In this document: one piece after another, positions 58,677-64,000 of the stretch
Position numbering within the stretch: the stretch's first letter is position 1
Layout: every line of letters starts with the position of its first letter
Assembly (NCBI GenBank): GCA_030679955.1
Contig: JAUXSF010000030.1
Span: forward strand, 62,001-126,000
Length of the DNA stretch: 64,000 nucleotides
Source: Chlamydiales bacterium
GTDB taxonomy: Bacteria > Chlamydiota > Chlamydiia > Chlamydiales > JAJFMA01
Direction: 5' to 3'
Translations under genes and position numbers: made by a program
The notes under the pieces: generated by a model
The model's database searches: none
Seen by the model: only the letters and a program-made list of their open reading frames with translations
What the model was told of the DNA's origin: nothing

Positions 58677-59762
58677 CTATTGACCAATAGTATTTGCGAT
58701 GGAACGATAACTATTTCCTGTTAATATTGATACTAGGCGGATTGGATCATTCCTATACCCATTCGTGCCCTCACCACCTTGATAGAATCCATATTTTCTA
58801 ATGTAGTCTATAGTGCCGTACGCTATATTCATAGATTCTCCGGTAGCGATGTTTTTTAACCAAAGGTCACTTGGTAATATATAGGCGTTACTCCTCCAAT
58901 CTTCTTTAAAATGAAATCCGTATTTTTTAAAACAATCATAAAACCAATCAACTGCGCTTTTGGCAAATAAATTCTCTTGATATCCGCAGGTATCAAATCT
59001 TATGGCATTCAACAGTTGAAACCTGGAGCCATTGCCAATTGTATTATTTTGAAGCTTGGCTACATCATAAATCAGAGGGCCATAGCCATGATCATTTATC
59101 GGCCATGCTTTTTCAAAAATGGCTTCCAAGTGATTAGCAATTTCGATATGTGTTGTCCCTAAAGCAGACACGGTTTTCCAATCTTTTTGTAAGATATCCT
59201 TGAGGTTTTCTGATGCACCGAGAAAACCACTATGGGCAAGGACGCCCGGGCGTGCTCTTCTTTCAATATCGCTGATAGCGATTCCATTAATTTGCTTTAA
59301 GCCGCTAATAGACTGAAAGTTATCGATTTCAGTAGCCATAATACGATTTGGGTCAGCTTTGGACAGGATAAAGTTGTCGTATGGAGTTGCCGATAAGTTT
59401 TTCAGCAAATAAAAAATAGGGACAGCAATAGCTACGCTCACTAAGCTTGTAGTAATTAGCCTCATAGCCGTTTGTTTTTTTATTTTCTCCACGCTGGATT
59501 TAATGTTTTTTGCTATAGAAATGGGTGAATAATCTGACGGTTTTTTAAAGGAGCTTATTCCTAGCGCGGCAAATCCTGTAAGAACGCAAGCCAATGGGAG
59601 TATGGGTGCGCCTCGTAGAGAAAAAAAAGCGGCGGAGCCTGCTAAAGCAAGGATACTCCCACCTATTATTTTTAGTTCTAACTTTTCTTTTTTTTTCGGT
59701 ACTTCGGGAGAGAATAATAAAGATATCCAAAGTTTCGCTGAGTTTATATCTATAGCTGTCAT
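58677..59762 (-). CDS. Inc-like membrane protein of unknown function
   Basis: A 361-residue protein with paired hydrophobic segments at residues 33-70 (IIGGSILALAGSAAFFSL, ILPLACVLTGFAALGI) and a further one near 100-120 (LITTSLVSVAIAVPIFYLL). Such a bilobed hydrophobic domain near the N-terminus is the usual sign of chlamydial inclusion-membrane (Inc) proteins. The C-terminal 230 residues are soluble and unrecognised (AWPINDHGYGPLIYDVA, YIRKYGFYQGGEG). It is cargo on the tRNA-Ser bracketed segment, opposite in direction to hicAB. The 58501-58676 gap holds nothing clear. Confidence 0.6.
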   Translation of the reverse strand: MTAIDINSAKLWISLLFSPEVPKKKEKLELKIIGGSILALAGSAAFFSLRGAPILPLACVLTGFAALGISSFKKPSDYSPISIAKNIKSSVEKIKKQTAMRLITTSLVSVAIAVPIFYLLKNLSATPYDNFILSKADPNRIMATEIDNFQSISGLKQINGIAISDIERRARPGVLAHSGFLGASENLKDILQKDWKTVSALGTTHIEIANHLEAIFEKAWPINDHGYGPLIYDVAKLQNNTIGNGSRFQLLNAIRFDTCGYQENLFAKSAVDWFYDCFKKYGFHFKEDWRSNAYILPSDLWLKNIATGESMNIAYGTIDYIRKYGFYQGGEGTNGYRNDPIRLVSILTGNSYRSIANTIGQ

Positions 59763-59805
59763 TATTCACCTTGTAAGATTTATGGATATTTTGTCGCCGC
59801 GTTAG

Positions 59806-59949
59806 ATTGTATCCTTCACCTTTTAAGATGCAGTAAAGAAAGCATTAAGGTATGAGTTCTTGTGGCAGGTGCTCGTATATGGGAAAAAAGAGAACGGAAG
59901 AGGTAGGATTCGAACCCACGGTACCTTGCGGTACTTCTGTTTTCAAGAC
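59806..59949 (-). repeat. attR-like copy: tRNA-Ser(UGA) 3' part and flank
   Basis: The copy of the 139-bp direct repeat that is joined to the complete tRNA gene. Together with 57546-57684 it delimits a 2.2-kb segment. The core from the flank aaaaaagagaa into the tRNA is identical over at least 66 bp. Confidence 0.85.
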
Positions 59950-59979
59950 AGACGCATTCGGCCACTCTGCCACTCTTCC
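59895..59979 (-). tRNA. tRNA-Ser (anticodon UGA)
   Basis: An 85-nt class II tRNA on the minus strand: acceptor GGAAGAG pairs with CTCTTCC, anticodon loop CTTGAAA gives UGA (reads UCA and others), long variable arm (gtaccgcaaggtac), T loop GTTCGAATC, discriminator G, no encoded CCA. Its 3' end is the recombination point of the flanking duplication. Confidence 0.95.
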
Positions 59980-60188
59980 GTAAGACCTTCTTGTATACTC
60001 TATAGATCCATATAAATCAAACTTTTTGTCCAATTTACTTACCCTAATTAAGGAACCAGCTTCAAAGTGGTAAATTATTTTTACAATTAATTAACATAGC
60101 TGGGATAATGAAACTGTAAGCGATTGAAAGGTAGTTACTTAATACATTGATTGATGATCGACATACATACTATAAATAAGGATGACAC

Positions 60189-62426
60189 ATGAGACGGCGA
60201 GATGGCGAAGAGCCTACAAACTTGACGATAGTTGAGGCGGTGGAGACTCTATCGAGTATCGCGGACTTAGACTTGGAGCGGGACATTGGAGTGAGCCAGC
60301 GCCATGATATCGCGGTAGGTGGAAGGCCTATTACTTACCGGACGGTACACTGGTTGCAGCAAACAGATGCTGATGCCACGCTAGATGTGATTAAAGACAC
60401 ATTTCGAGTCGTCCTGCGTTATGTGCGCAGTTTCTATAAGGAAGAGCACGGCTACCTTACAGACTCGCAAACGGTAGAGGGGATAAAGACTATAATGGTG
60501 TTGGTGGGCGAAGCTGCTAAGAAGCTCGACCGTTTCACCAAACTTTTCCACGGTGCGCGTTCTGCCAGCGTGATGAATACCAAAGAATACAAGGCGCTTC
60601 AGGAGTTTTATCAGAAGCGAATTGCTCGCAAGATAGATGAGGGCACATTGGGAAAATGGGTGTTGGCGCTAACGGCACCACGCCTGCCCAAAGTTGCTGA
60701 AGCTCCGGTGGAAGTGCCTACTGTGGTCGACATGAGCAAGAGGGTGATTGTCGATTTAGATACAGTTAAGAGAGACGCCGAATACGAACTATTTTTCATG
60801 CGCAAGGACGATGGAACGCGTTATTTCGGGCCCGCTTTGCTGCGCAATATACGGCTAGTCTGTGACTTTGGGGACTATTTTGGCGAAACCAAGGGTGATG
60901 ATCCATTGGGGCATTTGGATGTTTGGCGTGACTGGATGTATCAGATTACTGCTAGAAGCATCGTCAAAACGGTTCGCAAGGGAGCTGACAACTTTTACCG
61001 CCTATATGCGGCGGAGAAAGATCAGGAGGTCGTAGGTCTAGTGAACTATATGTTGATGTCTCTTTTGCTGGCAGCTAATCCACGCAATCTAAAGCGTAAT
61101 AGGCCCATCAAGAGCTGTCACCTGTATTTCATAGACTTTCAGAACTTTTTACGAGAGATACTGAGTTCACGCGAGTACCAGAAGTTGGTGGCCTATGCGC
61201 CTAAGAAGACGCATAAGCTAGCATGGTGCGTACTGAACCTTATTCATGAAGTTTGTGAGGGGCTTTATGTCCATGCTGTTGGGTACAGTGAGTTTCCTCC
61301 GCTTATCATGAACTTGATTGAGAAGGCACGCCGTGCTTTTGTGGTACCTGATGCGGAAGAACCTGTCCAAACCAACTGGTGGGACAGTTTAGGCGAAGAC
61401 TACAACGCCATGTTGAAGCTGCTTAAGCGTCACCCGAACGGACCCATGTATAAGATTTTGGATATGTTGAAGGATGAAGAGCACCAGTACTTCGATCCAT
61501 TGGTACAAGATAACATACCCAATCGTTGGTTTGATATGCATATCGGCGACTGGATAATCAATAATGTGCGTATGCCTTCACCTATACGCCAAGATTATAT
61601 ACATAAGGCCATGTGCAATGACGAATTTAAAGGTGTGTTGAGGAGTTACCGCGACACTCCTAATCATGGTAATCACTTGTTATTTAACCTCCAGGATCGC
61701 ACTTCATGGCTAGAACATAGCCGTTGTGATGTTTTGGAGAGGTTACAGGACAAGAGTGATTTTTCCAGTCATTTGCGCGTAGTCACCTTGGCAACACACA
61801 CTGACTTTTACCAGCAAGTAGCCCCTTACCATGAAGCTAACCATGCTGAACCCTTTATGGAGCAGCTGTTAGATCATATGACTGGTGATGGCAGTGGTTA
61901 CTTCTTCCCCGATTCGATACGCAAAGGGTTGAAGTCTGACTTCCTATCAGATGTGATAAAAGGTGTTCATGAGGTGTTTTACGGTGCTCGTAACATCTTG
62001 TTGCGTCGCGAGCGGCTAGACTTCATTCAGCTGGTGCACATGTTTGTATCGCTGAAGGTCATGGAGATCGTTAAGCCGGAGAGCATCAGCTTCACCTGTA
62101 AAGACGGTGTTGACATCGGTAGTTCGTACAGTGCCCTGCTGTATGGCATGTTGAAGCTGTTTAATCGTGATGAGATGACAGCACGAGACACCGAATACTT
62201 GTACCTTATGATGTTTGGGCCCCCGCTGTTCATCCGTGAACGAGCAATGTTGCCTGAACACTTCCATAGGGCTTTAGGAGCCCTAAAGGCTATAGCTTTG
62301 GCTCGGGAAGAGCATGGTTTTTCTGCGTTCCGTCGTGCTTTAGACACGCACTTAACAAAATTATACACGTTACCTATGTTGGGAAGTGACACAGCAATTC
62401 CCGAGCCCGTTCAAGTTTTGTACTAG
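60189..62426 (+). CDS. Large conserved-looking protein of unknown function
   Basis: A 745-residue cytoplasmic protein without signal peptide, membrane segment or motif I can name. It is rich in charged and aromatic residues and appears mostly helical. Its even codon use and good ribosome site (AAGGATG before the ATG) indicate a real gene. Notable stretches are HLYFIDFQNFLREILSS, NWWDSLGEDYNAMLKLLKRH and GPPLFIRERAMLPEHFHRAL. It may be one of the long chlamydia-specific hypothetical proteins, but I could not match it to a named one. A family A palindrome follows its stop. Confidence 0.75.
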   Translation: MRRRDGEEPTNLTIVEAVETLSSIADLDLERDIGVSQRHDIAVGGRPITYRTVHWLQQTDADATLDVIKDTFRVVLRYVRSFYKEEHGYLTDSQTVEGIKTIMVLVGEAAKKLDRFTKLFHGARSASVMNTKEYKALQEFYQKRIARKIDEGTLGKWVLALTAPRLPKVAEAPVEVPTVVDMSKRVIVDLDTVKRDAEYELFFMRKDDGTRYFGPALLRNIRLVCDFGDYFGETKGDDPLGHLDVWRDWMYQITARSIVKTVRKGADNFYRLYAAEKDQEVVGLVNYMLMSLLLAANPRNLKRNRPIKSCHLYFIDFQNFLREILSSREYQKLVAYAPKKTHKLAWCVLNLIHEVCEGLYVHAVGYSEFPPLIMNLIEKARRAFVVPDAEEPVQTNWWDSLGEDYNAMLKLLKRHPNGPMYKILDMLKDEEHQYFDPLVQDNIPNRWFDMHIGDWIINNVRMPSPIRQDYIHKAMCNDEFKGVLRSYRDTPNHGNHLLFNLQDRTSWLEHSRCDVLERLQDKSDFSSHLRVVTLATHTDFYQQVAPYHEANHAEPFMEQLLDHMTGDGSGYFFPDSIRKGLKSDFLSDVIKGVHEVFYGARNILLRRERLDFIQLVHMFVSLKVMEIVKPESISFTCKDGVDIGSSYSALLYGMLKLFNRDEMTARDTEYLYLMMFGPPLFIRERAMLPEHFHRALGALKAIALAREEHGFSAFRRALDTHLTKLYTLPMLGSDTAIPEPVQVLY

Positions 62427-62429
62427 AGG

Positions 62430-62508
62430 GAGATTTAACGCAAAGACGCAGAGGCGCAGAGAAGAGATGCCTTCTTTGCGCCTCTGCGTCTTTGCGTTAA
62501 AATTTCTC
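62430..62508. repeat. Family A palindromic repeat, copy 7
   Basis: Perfect 23-bp arms at 62436-62458 and 62477-62499 (left arm begins taacgcaaagacgcagag). It sits between the convergent large unknown gene and the M32 peptidase gene, and ends 3 bp before the latter's stop codon. Confidence 0.9.
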
Positions 62509-62511
62509 TTC

Positions 62512-64000
62512 TTAGAAAGCGTAAACTTTAGCGTACTTGCTATTCAAGTAGTTGATGAATGGATCAGCGTTGATCTCCTTCCCTGTAACTTTCTTCAACA
62601 GTTCTGGAGCAGTATAGGCCTTGCCGTGCTTGTGGATATTATTGCATAGCCATTCGCGGACGAAAGCGAACTCACCTTTGGCTATGGTCTCTTGCCACTT
62701 GGGGTTAGCCGCCTCAAATGTTTCAAAGAGTTGTGCTGCGTAGACGTTGCCTAGGGAATAGGATGGGAAGTAGCCAAAGGCACCCAAGGACCAATGGATA
62801 TCTTGTAGGCAGCCTTGTGAGTCGTTTTTAGGCACGACACCTAATAATTCTTTCATTTTAGCATTCCAGGCTTCCGGCAGGTCGCGAACTTTCAGAGAAC
62901 CCTCAATCAGCTGCATTTCTAACTCATAGCGCAGGATAACGTGCAGGGTATAGGTCACTTCATCAGCCTCAACACGGATAAGGGAGGGCTGTACTTTGTT
63001 AATTGCCCGCCAGATATTTTGCGGGGTTGTTTTCGCGAAATGTGTCGGAAAATGCTTTTGCAGCAAGGGCAAACCGAATGTCCAGAAGGGCTGGCTAAGG
63101 CCTATGCGTGTTTCCCAGAAGCGCGATTGACTCTCGTGGATGCCGTTGGAGATAGCTTCTCCTAATGGCGAGCCGTATTCCTCGGCGGGCAAATTTTGTT
63201 CATACAGTCCATGGCCGAATTCATGCAAGGTGGTAAGGATGTTTCCTACAGCATCTGTAAGGTCTACACGCGTGGTGATTCGGCTGTCGGTGGGGTGGCT
63301 GGCGCTGGAAAAGGGATGTGTGGAGATATCTAGACGTCCACACGTCATATTAAAGCCAACAAACTTTAGCAAGTCAGTTGCTAACTCCATCTGTTGCTGT
63401 TCAGGGAAGTGACCTTTGATGATGGAATCATCTACTTGCTTGCTTGCCGTGATCTTTTGCAGCAAGGGAACGATTGCCTTTCTTAGCGTACCAAAGAGCT
63501 TACTGATATCTTTGGACGGCATATAGGGTTCAAAAAGGTCTAGCAGAGCGTCGTAGGGGTGTTCATCATAGCCTAGGAGGTCCGCCTTTTTGCGGCAAAG
63601 GTTGACAATCTTCTCTAACCAAGGGGAGAAGCTGCCAAAATCATTATCTAGGCGCGCGGCACGCCAAACAACAGAGGCATCGGACGTAACTTTGGTAAAA
63701 GTCTCGACAAACTTTCTGGGCAGTGCGGTTGCGATGCGAAAGTCACGTTGCCATTCACGAACAGCAGCAGTTTGACGTGGGCTAAGGTCGGCGCCATTTT
63801 CCGCCAAATTGTTCAGTGCTTTGCGGTATTTAGTGTTTGTGCGCTTTTCGTGGATCATTCCTGCTAGTAGCTTGCGCTGTTCTGAGCGTATTTCCGCCGC
63901 TGCTTCAGGCATGTAGGTTTCGGCATCCCAACCTAGGTGCGCGGTGATTCCATCGAGTATTTTAGCTTCACGGGATTGATTGAATAGCTTTTGGTATAAG
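62512..64000 (-). CDS. M32 family carboxypeptidase (thermostable carboxypeptidase 1), 5' end beyond the window
   Basis: The frame runs open to the right edge, 496 codons visible; as the family is about 500 residues, only the first few are missing. The ATG at 63912 is internal, because the upstream codons still match the family (HLGWDAETYMPEAAAEIR, the usual WDxxTxMP start). The zinc site HEFGH lies in TTLHEFGHGLYEQNL, followed by GEAISNGIHESQSRFWE with the third-ligand Glu, and further LRYELEMQLIEGSLKV. M32 enzymes are cytoplasmic zinc carboxypeptidases with broad specificity. Family A copy 7 follows the stop. Confidence 0.94.
   Translation of the reverse strand, partial: LYQKLFNQSREAKILDGITAHLGWDAETYMPEAAAEIRSEQRKLLAGMIHEKRTNTKYRKALNNLAENGADLSPRQTAAVREWQRDFRIATALPRKFVETFTKVTSDASVVWRAARLDNDFGSFSPWLEKIVNLCRKKADLLGYDEHPYDALLDLFEPYMPSKDISKLFGTLRKAIVPLLQKITASKQVDDSIIKGHFPEQQQMELATDLLKFVGFNMTCGRLDISTHPFSSASHPTDSRITTRVDLTDAVGNILTTLHEFGHGLYEQNLPAEEYGSPLGEAISNGIHESQSRFWETRIGLSQPFWTFGLPLLQKHFPTHFAKTTPQNIWRAINKVQPSLIRVEADEVTYTLHVILRYELEMQLIEGSLKVRDLPEAWNAKMKELLGVVPKNDSQGCLQDIHWSLGAFGYFPSYSLGNVYAAQLFETFEAANPKWQETIAKGEFAFVREWLCNNIHKHGKAYTAPELLKKVTGKEINADPFINYLNSKYAKVYAF

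Noticed and set aside
62512-63912. Taking ATG 63912 as the M32 carboxypeptidase start
   Set aside because: The family motif WDAETYMPE spans this Met, and the frame stays open and homologous to the window edge, so the true start lies beyond 64000.

Overview
The window reads as chromosome of a chlamydia-like (environmental, probably amoeba-associated) member of the phylum Chlamydiae. The main evidence is gene order. An STAS antagonist, miaA, mqnC, a long coiled-coil protein, rsfS, fabF and a nudix hydrolase lie in the order I recall for the C. trachomatis CT765-CT771 stretch, here with extra genes inserted (HAD hydrolase, type III glutamine synthetase, nadD, a SUI1-like factor). Futalosine-pathway mqnC, a DUF2608 HAD protein and a large stock of eukaryote-like and effector-like proteins fit the same assignment. 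Genus cannot be decided from the sequence; a large-subunit catalase and GSIII argue for a metabolically rich environmental lineage rather than Chlamydia proper.

Layout. 1-34 kb is mostly housekeeping: S9 peptidase (cut by the left edge), cutA, uvrA, ssb, nrnA-like, the rsbV-to-nudix block (6.5-17.3 kb), a secreted Sel1-repeat protein, a glycosyltransferase/riboflavin synthase fusion ORF with a hydrolase, class I aldolase, LOG protein, VOC protein, SDR, UbiB-like kinase, a TPR chaperone-like gene with a glycine-rich partner, a secreted methyltransferase-like protein and catalase. Gene 3' flanks repeatedly carry long imperfect palindromes of two families (A: GCAAAGGCGC type; B: GGGACCTTAGGGAC type).

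34-60 kb is an accessory, host-interaction region. It holds two papain-fold (C58-like) protease candidates, a membrane-anchored endonuclease/exonuclease/phosphatase-family protein, a 1558-residue BTB-like protein, a degenerate cytochrome P450-like protein with a gene remnant 2 kb away, a MORN protein, an ankyrin protein with a CE-clan protease-like His-Asn-Gln-Cys arrangement, and a translationally coupled pair: an ATAD3-like membrane AAA+ ATPase and a membrane protein built of about 41-residue amphipathic repeats. The BTB and MORN genes share a near-identical promoter. Three large nested-palindrome elements (family C) are scattered through this region.

At 57.5-59.95 kb a direct duplication of the 3' part and downstream flank of tRNA-Ser(UGA) brackets a 2.2-kb segment with a HicAB toxin-antitoxin pair and an Inc-like membrane protein; this looks like the scar of a tRNA-targeting integrative element. 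The window closes with a large protein of unknown function and an M32 carboxypeptidase that runs off the right edge.

The best candidates for something undescribed are the ATAD3-like ATPase/repeat-protein operon, the ankyrin-CE protease, the P450-like gene and its remnant, and the co-regulated effector genes. All functional calls come from reading motifs by eye; no database search was possible.
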